64,000 nucleotides of DNA, taken from NCBI RefSeq assembly GCF_032854445.1, contig NW_027018075.1, forward strand, positions 28,269 to 92,268, in the 5' to 3' direction. The translations under genes were made by a program, and so were the position numbers. The notes below the pieces were generated by a model. It was not told the DNA's origin. It did no database searches and was given only the letters and a program-made list of their open reading frames with translations. Shown here in pieces: positions 24,615 to 38,000 of this stretch. This DNA comes from Liolophura sinensis. Taxonomy: Eukaryota; Mollusca; Polyplacophora; Chitonida; Chitonidae. Numbering within the stretch: position 1 is the stretch's first letter; the number at the start of each line of letters is the position of its first letter.

Positions 24615-27600
24615 TTGAATGGTCATTTATGTCATAATCACGTGCCCAGCAACGGCTCTTACTCCATGGAAACCAGGGAAATTTGCAATTTTTCAACAGC
24701 TACCGATGACTGGCTCAATTCCGCATCTTTTGGCACCTTACTGAAGTGGGTCAGTGTTCAGTTGTACTTTTTACAGCAGACTGTATCAAGTACCTTGTGG
24801 TTTTCACGTACAAATGGTGTGGTTTTTCTACACGTAGATAAAGACATTGAGATTGTCTTGCACTTAGAAGTAAGGCAATTGCTGGGTGAGTTAAATGGGC
24901 TTGGCCCAAAGATTTGACGTCTTCTGAGCTACCGAAGGGCACATAACTTATAGTCAAAAGTTGAATATAGTAATGACCAGTCGCGATTGTACAGAGTACA
25001 GTGTAGCCGATTTCAATTAACAAAAAGACCAGGCAAAAATGCAAAAGTGGAAAAACTGTTCCAGTGCTGCTGGTAAGAGGCTAATCCGACGTATTTTGTG
25101 ACGACAAATCGAATGGTGCAAACCGCGTTGCTCTCCGACCAATACTTTTGGCTGTAGCGACAATTGATTGATCATTGATGTCATAATCACGTGCCCAGCA
25201 ACGGCTCTTACTCCATGGAAACCAGGGATATTTGCAATTTTTTAACAGCTGCCGATGCCTGACCCAATTCTGCATCTTTTGGCACCTTAAAAATGTGGGT
25301 CAGTGTTTAGTTGTACTTTTTACAGCAGACTGTATCAAGTACCTTGTGTTTTTTATGTACAAATGGTCTGGTTTTTCTACACGTAGATAAAGACATTGAG
25401 ATTGTCTTGGACTTAGAAGTAAGACAATTGCTGGGTGAGTTAAATGGGCTTGGCCGAAAGATTTCAGGTCTTCTGGGCTACCGAAGGGCACATAACTTAT
25501 AGTCAAAAGTTGAATATAGTAATGACCAGTCGCGATTGTACAGAGTACAGTGTAGCCGATTTCAATTAACAAAAAGACCAGGTAAAAATGCAAAAGTGGA
25601 AAAACTGTTCCAGTGCTGCTGGTAAGAGGCTAATCCGACGTATTTTGTGACGAGAAATCGAATGGTGCAAACCGCGTTGCTCTCCGAAAAATACTTTTGG
25701 CTGTAGTGACAATTGAATGATCATTTATGTCATAATCACGTGCCCAGCAACGGCTCTTACTCCATGGAAACCAGGGAAATTTGCAATTTTTCAACAGCTG
25801 CCGATGCCTGGCTCAATTCCGCATCTTTTGGCACCTTACTGAAGTGGGTCAGTGTTCAGTTGTACTTTTTACAGCAGACTGTATCAAGTACCTTGTGGTT
25901 TTCACGTACAAATGGTGTGGTTTTTCTACACGTAGATAAAGACATTGAGATTGTCTTGCACTTAGAAGTAAGGCAATTGCTGGGTGAGTTAAATGGGCTT
26001 GGCCCAAAGATTTGACGTCTTCTGGGCTACCGAAGGGCACATAACTTATAGTCAAAAGTTGAATATAGTAATGACCAGTCGCGATTGTACAGAGTACAGT
26101 GTAGCCGATTTCAATTAACAAAAAGACCAGGCAAAAATGCACAAGTGGAAAAACTGTTCCAGTGCTGCTGGTAAGAGGCTAATCCGACGTATTTTGTGAC
26201 GAGAAATCGAATGGTGCAAACCGCGTTGCTCTCCGACCAATACTTTTGACTGTAGTGACAATTGATTGATCATTGATGTCATAATCACGTGCACAGCAAC
26301 AGCTCTTACTCCATGGAAACCAGGGAAATTTGCAATTTTTCAACAGCTGCCGATGCCTGGCTCAATTCCGCATCTTTTGGCACCTTACTGAAGTGGGTCA
26401 GTGTTCAGTTGTACTTTTTACAGCAGACTGTATCAAGTATCTTGTGTTTTTCACGTACAAATGGTGTGGTTTTTCTACACGTAGATAAAGACATTGAGAT
26501 TGTCTTGCACTTAGAAGTAAGGCAATTGCTGGGTGAGTTAAATGGCTTGGCCCAAAGATTTGACGTCTTCTGGGCTACCGAAGGGCACATAACTTATAGT
26601 CAAAAGTTGAATATAGTAATGACCAGTCGCGATTGTACAGAGTGCAGTGTAGCCGGTTTCAATGAACAAAAACACCAGGCAAAAATGGAAAAGTGGAAAA
26701 ACTGTTCCAGTGCTGCTGGTAAGAGGCTATTCCGACGTATTTTGTGACGATAAATCGAATGGTGCAATCCGCGTTGCTCTCCGACCAATACTTTTGCCTG
26801 TAGCGACAATTGAATGGTCATTTATGTCATAATCACGTGCCCAGCAACGGCTCTTACTCCATGGAAACCAGGGATATTTGCAATTTTTCAACAGCTGCCG
26901 ATGCCTGGCTCAATTCCGCATCTTTTGGCACCTTATTCATGTGGGTCTGTGGTCAGTTGTACTTTTTACAGCAGACTGTATCAAGTACCTTGTGTTTTTC
27001 ACGTACAAATGGTGTGGTTTCTCTACACGTAGATAAAGACATTGAGATTGTCTTGGACTTAGAAGTAAGGCAATTGCTGGGTGAGTTAAAAGGGCTTAGC
27101 CCAAAGATTTCAGGTCTTCTGGGCTACCGAAGGGCACATAACTTATAGTCAAAAGTTGAATATAGTAATGACCAGTCGCGATTGTACAGAGTACAGTGTA
27201 GCCGATTTCAATTAACAAAAAGACCAGGCAAAAATGCAAAAGTGGAAAAACTGTTCCAGTGCTGCTGGTAAGAGGCTAATCCGACGTATTTTGTGACGAG
27301 AAATCGAATGGTGCAAACCGCGTTGCTCTCCGACCAATACATTTGGCTGTAGTGACAATTGAATGATCATTTATATCATAATCACGTGCCCAGCAACGGC
27401 TCTTACTCCATGGAAACCAGGGAAATTTGCAATTTTTCAACAGCTGCCGATGCCTGGCTCAATTCCGCATCTTTTGGCACCTTACTGAAGTGGGTCAGTG
27501 TTCAGTTGTACTTTTTACAGCAGGCTGTATCAAGTACCTTGTGTTTTTCACGCACAAATGGTGTGTTTTTTCTACACGTAGATAAAGACATTGAGATTGT

Positions 27601-28415
27601 CTTGCACTTAGAAGTAAGACAATTGCTGGGTGAGTTAAATGGGCTTGGCCCAAAGATTTGACGTCTTCTGAGCTACCGAAGGGCACATAACTTATAGTCA
27701 AAAGTTGAATATAGTAATGACCAGTCGCGATTGTACAGAGTACAGTGTAGCCGATTTCAATTAACAAAAAGACCAGGCAAACATGCAAAAGTGGAAAAAC
27801 TGTTCCAGTGCTGCTGGTAAGAGGCTAATCCGACGTATTTTTTGACGAGAAATCGAATGGTGCAAACCGCGTTGCTCTCCGACCAATACTGTTGGCTGTA
27901 GCGACAATTGATTGATCATTGATGTCATAATCACGTGCGTAGCAACGGCTCTTACTCCATGGAAACCAGGGATATTTGCAATTTTTTAACAGCTGCCGAT
28001 GCCTGGCCCAATTCTGCATCTTTTGGCACCTTAAAAATGTGGGTCAGTGTTTAGTTGTACTTTATTACAGCAGACTGTATCAAGTACCTTGTGTTTTTTA
28101 TGTACAAATGGTGTGGTTTTTCTACACGTAGATAAAGACATTGAGATTGTCTTGGACTTAGAAGTAAGACAATTGCTGGGTGAGTTAAATGGGCTTGGCC
28201 CAAAGATTTCAGGTCTTCTGGGCTACCGAAGGGCACATAACTTATAGTCAAAAGTTGAATATAGTAATGACCAGTCGCGATTGTACAGAGTACAGTGTAG
28301 CCGATTTCAATTAACAAAAAGACCAGGCAAAAATGCAAAAGTGGAAAAACTGTTCCAGTGCTACTAGTAAGAGGCTAATCCGACGTATTTTGTGACGAGA
28401 AATCGAATGGTGCAA
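24615..28415 (+). repeat. Array block 5: transition into the right-hand HOR family
   Basis: Starts and classes: 24615 dP-S; 25164 bP-T; 25713 aP-S; 26262 bP-S; 26810 dP-V; 27359 aP-S; 27908 bR-T. This holds the first d leader (AATGGTCATT) and the first dS-bT-aS trimer. That trimer returns 18 monomers later at 34499-36145 with the same private variants: aacagctaccgatgactgg, gcctgacccaattc and ctccgaaaaatac (about 25681-25694). At 27908 the R marker reads gtagcaacgg, a P/R hybrid not seen to the left. The 26262 monomer has lost one G in aaatggcttgg (about 26543), which opens an incidental 152-codon frame. Confidence 0.86.
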
Positions 28416-31400
28416 CCCGCGTTGCTCTCCGACCAATACTTTTGGCTGTAGCGACAATTGAATGATCATTTATGTCATAATTACGTGCGTAGCAACGGCT
28501 CTTACTCCATGGAAACCAGGGAAATTTGCAATTTTTCAACAGCTGCCGATGCCTGGCTCAATTCCGCATCTTTTGGCACCTTACTGAAGTGGGTTAGTGT
28601 TCAGTTGTACTTTTTACAGCAGACTGTATCAAGTACCTTGTGTTTTTCACGTACAAATGGTGTGGTTTTTTTACACGTAGATAAAGACATTGAGATTGTC
28701 TTGGACTTAGAAGTAAGACAATTGCTGGGTGAGTTAAATGGGCTTAGCCCAAAGATTTGACGTCTTCTGGGCTACCGAAGGGCACATAACTTATAGTCAA
28801 AAGTTGAATATAGTAATGACCAGTCGCGATTGTACAGAGTACAGTTTAGCCGATTTCAATTAACAAAAAGAAGAAGCAAAAATGCAAAAGTGGAAAAACT
28901 GTTCCAGAGCTACTAGTAAGAGGCTAATCCGACGTATTTTGTGACGAGAAATCGAATGGTGCAAACCGCGTTGCTCTCCGACCAATACTTTTGGCTGTAG
29001 CGACAGATCAATGATCATTGATGTCATAATCACGTGCCCAGCAACGGCTCTTACTCCATGGAAACCAGGGAAATTTGCAATTTTTCAACAGCTGCCGATG
29101 CCTGGCTCAATTCCGCATCTTTTGGCACCTTACTGAAGTGGGTCATTGTTCAGTTGTACTTTTTACAGCAGACTGTATCAAGTACCTTGTGGTTTTCACG
29201 TACAAATGGTGTGGTTTTTCTACACGTAGATAAAGACATTGAGATTGTCTTGCACTTAGAAGTAAGGCAATTGCTGGGTGAGTTAAATGGGCTTGGCCCA
29301 AAGATTTGACGTCTTCTGGGCTACCGAAGGGCACATAACTTATAGTCAAAAGTTGAATATAGTATTGACCAGTCGCGATTGTACAGAGTACAGTGTAGCC
29401 GATTTCAATTAACAAAAAGACCAGGAAAAAATGCAAAAGTGGAAAAACTGTTCCAGTGCTTCTGGTAAGAGGCTAATCCGACGTATTTTGTGACGAGAAA
29501 TCGAATGGTGCAATACGCGTTGCTCTCCGACCAATACTTTTGGCTGTAGCGACAGTTGATTGATCATTTATGTCATAATCACGTGCCCAGCAACGGCTCT
29601 TACTCCATGGAAACCAGGGATATTTGCAATTTTTTAACAGCTGCCAATGCCTGGCCCAATTCTGCATCTTTTGGCACTTTAAAAATGTGGGTCAGTGTTT
29701 AGTTGTACTTTTTACAGCAGACTGTATCAAGTACCTTGTGTTTTTTATGTACAAATGGTGTGGTTTTTCTACACGTAGATAAAGACATTGAGATTGTCTT
29801 GGACTTAGAAGTAAGACAATTGCTGGGTGAGTTAAATGGGCTTGGCCCAAAGATTTCAGGTCTTCTGGGCTACCGAAGGGCACATAACTTATAGTCAAAA
29901 GTTGAATATAGTAATGACCAGTCGCGATTGTACAGAGTACAGTGTAGCCGATTTCAATTAACAAAAAGACCAGGTAAAAATGCAAAAGTGGAAAAACTGT
30001 TCCAGTGCTGCTGGTAAGAGGCTAATCCGACGTATTTTGTGACGACAAATCGAATGGTGCAATCCGCGTTGCTCTCCGACCAATACTTTTGCCTGTAGCG
30101 ACAATTGAATGATCATTTATGTCATAATCACGTGCCCAGCAACGGCTCTTACTCCATGGAAACCAGGGAAATTTGCAATTTTTCAACAGCTGCCGATGCC
30201 TGGCCCAATTCCTCATCTTTTGGCACCTTATTCATGTGGGTCTGTGGTCAGTTGTACTTTTTTGCAGCAGACTGTATCAAGTACCTTGTGTTTTTCACGT
30301 ACAAATGGTGTGGTTTTTCTACACGTAGATAAAGACATTGAGATTGTCTTGCACTTAGAAGTAAGGCAATTGCTGGGTGAGTTAAAAGGGCTTAGCCCAA
30401 AGATTTGACGTCTTCTGGGCTACCGAAGGGCACATAACTTATAGTCAAAAGTTGAATATAGTAATGACCAGTCGCGATTGTACAGAGTACAGTGTAGCCG
30501 ATTTCAATTAACAAAAAGACGAAGCAAAAATGCAAAAGTGGAAAAACTGTTCCAGTGCTACTAGTAAGAGGCTAATCCGACGTATTTTGTGACGAGAAAT
30601 CGAATGGTGCAAACCGCGTTGCTCTCCGACCAATACTTTTGACTGTAGTGACAATTGATTGATCATTGATGTCATAATCACGTGCCCAGCAACGGCTCTT
30701 ACTCCATGGAAACCAGGGATATTTGCAATTTTTTAACAGCTGCCGATGCCTGGCCCAATTCCACATCTTTTGGCACCTTATAAATGTGGGTCAGTGTTTA
30801 GTTGTACTTTTTACAGCAGACTGTATCAAGTACCTTGTGTTTTTTATGTACAAATGGTGTGGTTTTTCTACACGTAGATAAAGACATTGAGATTGTCTTG
30901 GACTTAGAAGTAAGACAATTGCTGGGTGAGTTAAATGGGCTTAGCCCAAAGATTTGACGTCTTCTGGGCTACCGAAGGGCACATAACTTATAGTCAAAAG
31001 TTGAATATAGTAATGACCAGTCGCGATTGTACAGAGTACAGTGTAGCCGATTTCAATTAACAAAAAGACCAGGTAAAAATGCAAAAGTGGAAAAACTGTT
31101 CCAGTGCTGCTGGTAAGAGGCTAATCCGACGTATTTTGTGACGAGAAATCGAATGGTGCAAACCGCGATGCTCTCCGACCAATACTTTTGGCTGTAATGA
31201 CAATTGAATGGTCATTTATGTCATAATCACGTGCCCAGCAACGGCTCTTACTCCATGGAAACCAGGGAAACTTGCAATTTTTCAACAGCTACCGATGACT
31301 GGCTCAATTCCGCATCTTTTGGCACCTTACTGAAGTGGGTCAGTGTTCAGTTGTACTTTTTACAGCAGACTGTATCAAGTACCTTGTGGTTTTCACGTAC

Positions 31401-31710
31401 AAATGGTGTGGTTTTTCTACACGTAGATAAAGACATTGAGATTGTCTTGCACTTAGAAGTAAGGCAATTGCTGGGTGAGTTAAATGGGCTTGGCCCAAAG
31501 ATTTGACGTCTTCTGAGCTACCGAAGGGCACATAACTTATAGTCAAAAGTTGAATATAGTAATGACCAGTCGCAACTGTACAGAGTACAGTGTAGCCGAT
31601 TTCAATTAACAAAAAGACCAGGCAAAAATGCAAAAGTGGAAAAACTGTTCCAGTGCTGCTGGTAAGAGGCTAATCCGACGTATTTTGTGACGACAAATCG
31701 AATGGTGCAA
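28416..31710 (+). repeat. Six-monomer higher-order unit, copy 1 (3,295 bp)
   Basis: Monomers: 28458 aR-S (with the private cataattacgtg and ttttttacacg variants), 29007 cP-S, 29556 bP-T (private cgacagttgattg, ctgccaatgcc and ggcactttaaaa), 30105 aP-V with the ttttttgcagcag variant, 30655 bP-U, 31204 dP-S (private ggaaacttgc and cgcaactgtac). Every private variant I checked recurs exactly 3,295 bp downstream in copy 2. The left edge is set by the first copy-matching base, c at 28416 in gcaacccgcg. It is a direct tandem duplication of six monomers. Confidence 0.92.
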
Positions 31711-34700
31711 CCCGCGTTGCTCTCCGACCAATACTTTTGGCTGTAGCGACAATTGAATGATCATTTATGTCATAATTACGTGCGTAGCAACGGCTCTTAC
31801 TCCATGGAAACCAGGGAAATTTGCAATTTTTCAACAGCTGCCGATGCCTGGCTCAATTCCGCATCTTTTGGCACCTTACTGAAGTGGGTTAGTGTTCAGT
31901 TGTACTTTTTACAGCAGACTGTATCAAGTACCTTGTGTTTTTCACGTACAAATGGTGTGGTTTTTTTACACGTAGATAAAGACATTGAGATTGTCTTGGA
32001 CTTAGAAGTAAGACAATTGCTGGGTGAGTTAAATGGGCTTAGCCCAAAGATTTGACGTCTTCTGGGCTACCGAAGGGCACATAACTTATAGTCAAAAGTT
32101 GAATATAGTAATGACCAGTCGCGATTGTACAGAGTACAGTTTAGCCGATTTCAATTAACAAAAAGAAGAAGCAAAAATGCAAAAGTGGAAAAACTGTTCC
32201 AGAGCTACTAGTAAGAGGCTAATCCGACGTATTTTGTGACGAGAAATCGAATGGTGCAAACCGCGTTGCTCTCCGACCAATACTTTTGGCTGTAGCGACA
32301 GATCAATGATCATTGATGTCATAATCACGTGCCCAGCAACGGCTCTTACTCCATGGAAACCAGGGAAATTTGCAATTTTTCAACAGCTGCCGATGCCTGG
32401 CTCAATTCCGCATCTTTTGGCACCTTACTGAAGTGGGTCATTGTTCAGTTGTACTTTTTACAGCAGACTGTATCAAGTACCTTGTGGTTTTCACGTACAA
32501 ATGGTGTGGTTTTTCTACACGTAGATAAAGACATTGAGATTGTCTTGCACTTAGAAGTAAGGCAATTGCTGGGTGAGTTAAATGGGCTTGGCCCAAAGAT
32601 TTGACGTCTTCTGGGCTACCGAAGGGCACATAACTTATAGTCAAAAGTTGAATATAGTATTGACCAGTCGCGATTGTACAGAGTACAGTGTAGCCGATTT
32701 CAATTAACAAAAAGACCAGGAAAAAATGCAAAAGTGGAAAAACTGTTCCAGTGCTTCTGGTAAGAGGCTAATCCGACGTATTTTGTGACGAGAAATCGAA
32801 TGGTGCAATACGCGTTGCTCTCCGACCAATACTTTTGGCTGTAGCGACAGTTGATTGATCATTTATGTCATAATCACGTGCCCAGCAACGGCTCTTACTC
32901 CATGGAAACCAGGGATATTTGCAATTTTTTAACAGCTGCCAATGCCTGGCCCAATTCTGCATCTTTTGGCACTTTAAAAATGTGGGTCAGTGTTTAGTTG
33001 TACTTTTTACAGCAGACTGTATCAAGTACCTTGTGTTTTTTATGTACAAATGGTGTGGTTTTTCTACACGTAGATAAAGACATTGAGATTGTCTTGGACT
33101 TAGAAGTAAGACAATTGCTGGGTGAGTTAAATGGGCTTGGCCCAAAGATTTCAGGTCTTCTGGGCTACCGAAGGGCACATAACTTATAGTCAAAAGTTGA
33201 ATATAGTAATGACCAGTCGCGATTGTACAGAGTACAGTGTAGCCGATTTCAATTAACAAAAAGACCAGGTAAAAATGCAAAAGTGGAAAAACTGTTCCAG
33301 TGCTGCTGGTAAGAGGCTAATCCGACGTATTTTGTGACGACAAATCGAATGGTGCAATCCGCGTTGCTCTCCGACCAATACTTTTGCCTGTAGCGACAAT
33401 TGAATGATCATTTATGTCATAATCACGTGCCCAGCAACGGCTCTTACTCCATGGAAACCAGGGAAATTTGCAATTTTTCAACAGCTGCCGATGCCTGGCC
33501 CAATTCCTCATCTTTTGGCACCTTATTCATGTGGGTCTGTGGTCAGTTGTACTTTTTTGCAGCAGACTGTATCAAGTACCTTGTGTTTTTCACGTACAAA
33601 TGGTGTGGTTTTTCTACACGTAGATAAAGACATTGAGATTGTCTTGCACTTAGAAGTAAGGCAATTGCTGGGTGAGTTAAAAGGGCTTAGCCCAAAGATT
33701 TGACGTCTTCTGGGCTACCGAAGGGCACATAACTTATAGTCAAAAGTTGAATATAGTAATGACCAGTCGCGATTGTACAGAGTACAGTGTAGCCGATTTC
33801 AATTAACAAAAAGACGAAGCAAAAATGCAAAAGTGGAAAAACTGTTCCAGTGCTACTAGTAAGAGGCTAATCCGACGTATTTTGTGACGAGAAATCGAAT
33901 GGTGCAAACCGCGTTGCTCTCCGACCAATACTTTTGACTGTAGTGACAATTGATTGATCATTGATGTCATAATCACGTGCCCAGCAACGGCTCTTACTCC
34001 ATGGAAACCAGGGATATTTGCAATTTTTTAACAGCTGCCGATGCCTGGCCCAATTCCACATCTTTTGGCACCTTATAAATGTGGGTCAGTGTTTAGTTGT
34101 ACTTTTTACAGCAGACTGTATCAAGTACCTTGTGTTTTTTATGTACAAATGGTGTGGTTTTTCTACACGTAGATAAAGACATTGAGATTGTCTTGGACTT
34201 AGAAGTAAGACAATTGCTGGGTGAGTTAAATGGGCTTAGCCCAAAGATTTGACGTCTTCTGGGCTACCGAAGGGCACATAACTTATAGTCAAAAGTTGAA
34301 TATAGTAATGACCAGTCGCGATTGTACAGAGTACAGTGTAGCCGATTTCAATTAACAAAAAGACCAGGTAAAAATGCAAAAGTGGAAAAACTGTTCCAGT
34401 GCTGCTGGTAAGAGGCTAATCCGACGTATTTTGTGACGAGAAATCGAATGGTGCAAACCGCGATGCTCTCCGACCAATACTTTTGGCTGTAATGACAATT
34501 GAATGGTCATTTATGTCATAATCACGTGCCCAGCAACGGCTCTTACTCCATGGAAACCAGGGAAACTTGCAATTTTTCAACAGCTACCGATGACTGGCTC
34601 AATTCCGCATCTTTTGGCACCTTACTGAAGTGGGTCAGTGTTCAGTTGTACTTTTTACAGCAGACTGTATCAAGTACCTTGTGGTTTTCACGTACAAATG

Positions 34701-35005
34701 GTGTGGTTTTTCTACACGTAGATAAAGACATTGAGATTGTCTTGCACTTAGAAGTAAGGCAATTGCTGGGTGAGTTAAATGGGCTTGGCCCAAAGATTTG
34801 ACGTCTTCTGAGCTACCGAAGGGCACATAACTTATAGTCAAAAGTTGAATATAGTAATGACCAGTCGCAACTGTACAGAGTACAGTGTAGCCGATTTCAA
34901 TTAACAAAAAGACCAGGCAAAAATGCAAAAGTGGAAAAACTGTTCCAGTGCTGCTGGTAAGAGGCTAATCCGACGTATTTTGTGACGACAAATCGAATGG
35001 TGCAA
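31711..35005 (+). repeat. Six-monomer higher-order unit, copy 2 (3,295 bp)
   Basis: Monomers at 31753, 32302, 32851, 33400, 33950 and 34499 repeat those of copy 1 with no internal difference found by eye. The junction between copies is visible: at 31691-31711 the sequence combines cgacaaatcg, which belongs to the end of a dP-S monomer (compare 34987), with gcaacccgcg, which belongs to the end of the 27908 monomer (compare 28413). The exchange therefore lies between 31694 and 31711. Near identity over 3.3 kb means either a very recent unequal crossover or an assembly duplication. Confidence 0.9.
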
Positions 35006-38000
35006 ACCGCGTTGCTCTCCGACCAATACTTTTGGCTGTAGCGACAATTGATTGATCATTGATGTCATAATCACGTGCCCAGCAACGGCTCTTACTCCAT
35101 GGAAACCAGGGATATTTGCAATTTTTTAACAGCTGCCGATGCCTGACCCAATTCTGCATCTTTTGGCACCTTAAAAATGTGGGTCAGTGTTTAGTTGTAC
35201 TTTTTACAGCAGACTGTATCAAGTACCTTGTGTTTTTTATGTACAAATGGTCTGGTTTTTCTACACGTAGATAAAGACATTGAGATTGTCTTGCACTTAG
35301 AAGTAAGACAATTGCTGGGTGAGTTAAATGGGCTTGGCCGAAAGATTTCAGGTCTTCTGGGCTACCGAAGGGCACATAACTTATAGTCAAAAGTTGAATA
35401 TAGTAATGACCAGTCGCGATTGTACAGAGTACAGTGTAGCCGATTTCAATTAACAAAAAGACCAGGTAAAAATGCAAAAGTGGAAAAACTGTTCCAGTGC
35501 TGCTGGTAAGAGGCTAATCCGACGTATTTTGTGACGAGAAATCGAATGGTGCAAACCGCGTTGCTCTCCGAAAAATACTTTTGGCTGTAGTGACAATTGA
35601 ATGATCATTTATGTCATAATCACGTGCCCAGCAACGGCTCTTACTCCATGGAAACCAGGGATATTTGCAATTTTTCAACAGCTGCCGATGCCTGGCTCAA
35701 TTCCGCATCTTTTGGCACCTTACTGAAGTGGGTCAGTGTTCAGTTGTACTTTTTACAGCAGACTGTATCAAGTACCTTGTGGTTTTCACGTACAAATGGT
35801 GTGGTTTTTCTACACGTAGATAAAGACATTGAGATTGTCTTGCACTTAGAAGTAAGGCAATTGCTGGGTGAGTTAAATGGGCTTGGCCCAAAGATTTGAC
35901 GTCTTCTGGGCTACCGAAGGGCACATAACTTATAGTCAAAAGTTGAATATAGTAATGACCAGTCGCGATTGTACAGAGTACAGTGTAGCCGATTTCAATT
36001 AACAAAAAGACCAGGCAAAAATGCACAAGTGGAAAAACTGTTCCAGTGCTGCTGGTAAGAGGCTAATCCGACGTATTTTGTGACGAGAAATCGAATGGTG
36101 CAAACCGCGTTGCTCTCCGACCAATACTTTTGACTGTAGTGACAATTGATTGATCATTGATGTCATAATCACGTGCCCAGCAACAGCTCTTACTCCATGG
36201 AAACCAGGGATATTTGCAATTTTTTAACAGCTGCCGATGCCTGGCCCAATTCCACATCTTTTGGCACCTTATAAATGTGGGTCAGTGTTTAGTTGTACTT
36301 TTTACAGCAGACTGTATCAAGTACCTTGTGTTTTTTATGTACAAATGGTGTGGTTTTTCTACACGTAGATAAAGACATTGAGATTGTCTTGGACTTAGAA
36401 GTAAGACAATTGCTGGGTGAGTTAAATGGGCTTGGCCCAAAGATTTCAGGTCTTCTGGGCTACCGAAGGGCACATAACTTATAGTCAAAAGTTGAATATA
36501 GTAATGACCAGTCGCGATTGTACAGAGTACAGTGTAGCCGATTTCAATTAACAAAAAGACCAGGTAAAAATGCAAAAGTGGAAAAACTGTTCCAGTGCTG
36601 CTGGTAAGAGGCTAATCCGACGTATTTTTGTGACGACAAATCGAATGGTGCAATCCGCGTTGCTCTCCGACCAATACTTTTGCCTGTAGCGACAATTGAA
36701 TGATCATTTATGTCATAATCACGTGCCCAGCAACGGCTCTTACTCCATGGAAACCAGGGAAATTTGCAATTTTTCAACAGCTGCCGATGCCTGGCCAATT
36801 CCTCATCTTTTGGCACCTTATTCATGTGGGTCTGTGGTCAGTTGTACTTTTTTGCAGCAGACTGTATCAAGTACCTTGTGTTTTTCACGTACAAATGGTG
36901 TGGTTTTTCTACACGTAGATAAAGACATTGAGATTGTCTTGCACTTAGAAGTAAGGCAATTGCTGGGTGAGTTAAAAGGGCTTAGCCAAAGATTTGACGT
37001 CTTCTGGGCTACCGAAGGGCACATAACTTATAGTCAAAAGTTGAATATAGTAATGACCAGTCGCGATTGTACAGAGTACAGTGTAGCCGATTTCAATTAA
37101 CAAAAAGACGAAGCAAAAATGCAAAAGTGGAAAAACTGTTCCAGTGCTTACTAGTAAGAGGCTAATCCGACGTATTTTAGTGACGAGAAATCGAATGGTG
37201 CAAACCGCGTTGCTCTCCGACCAATACTTTTGACTGTAGTGACAATTGATTGATCATTGATGTCATAATCACGTGCCCAGCAACGGCTCTTACTCCATGG
37301 AAACCAGGGATATTTGCAATTTTTCAACAGCTGCCGATGCCTGGCCCAATCCACATCTTTTGGCTCCTTATAAATGTGGGTCAGTGTTTAGTTGTACTTT
37401 TTACAGCAGACTGTATCAAGTACCTTGTGTTTTTTATGTACAAATGGTGTGGTTTTTCTACACGTAGATAAAGACATTGAGATTGTCTTGGACTTAGAAG
37501 TAAGACAATTGCTGGGTGAGTTAAATGGGCTTAGCCCAAAGATTTGACGTCTTCTGGGCTACCGAAGGGCACATAACTTATAGTCAAAAGTTGAATATAG
37601 TAATGACCAGTCGCGATTGTACAGAGTACAGTGTAGCCGATTTCAATTAACAAAAAGACCAGGTAAAAATGCAAAAGTGGAAAAACTGTTCCAGTGCTGC
37701 TGGTAAGAGGTTAATCCGACGTATTTTGTGACGAGAAATCGAATGGTGCAAACCGCGATGCTCTCCGACCAATACTTTTGGCTGTAATGACAATTGAATG
37801 GTCATTTATGTCATAATCACGTGCCCAGCAACGGCTCTTACTCCATGGAAACCAGGGAAACTTGCAATTTTTCAACAGCTACCGATGACTGGCTCAATTC
37901 CGCATCTTTTGGCACCTTACTGAAGTGGGTCAGTGTTCAGTTGTACTTTTTACAGCAGACTGTATCAAGTACCTTGTGGTTTTCACGTACAAATGGTGTG

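Noticed and set aside
26289-26747. 152-codon + strand frame
   Set aside because: It results from a one-base deletion (aaatggcttgg) that shifts the usual frame into another open one. No start or product features support a gene.
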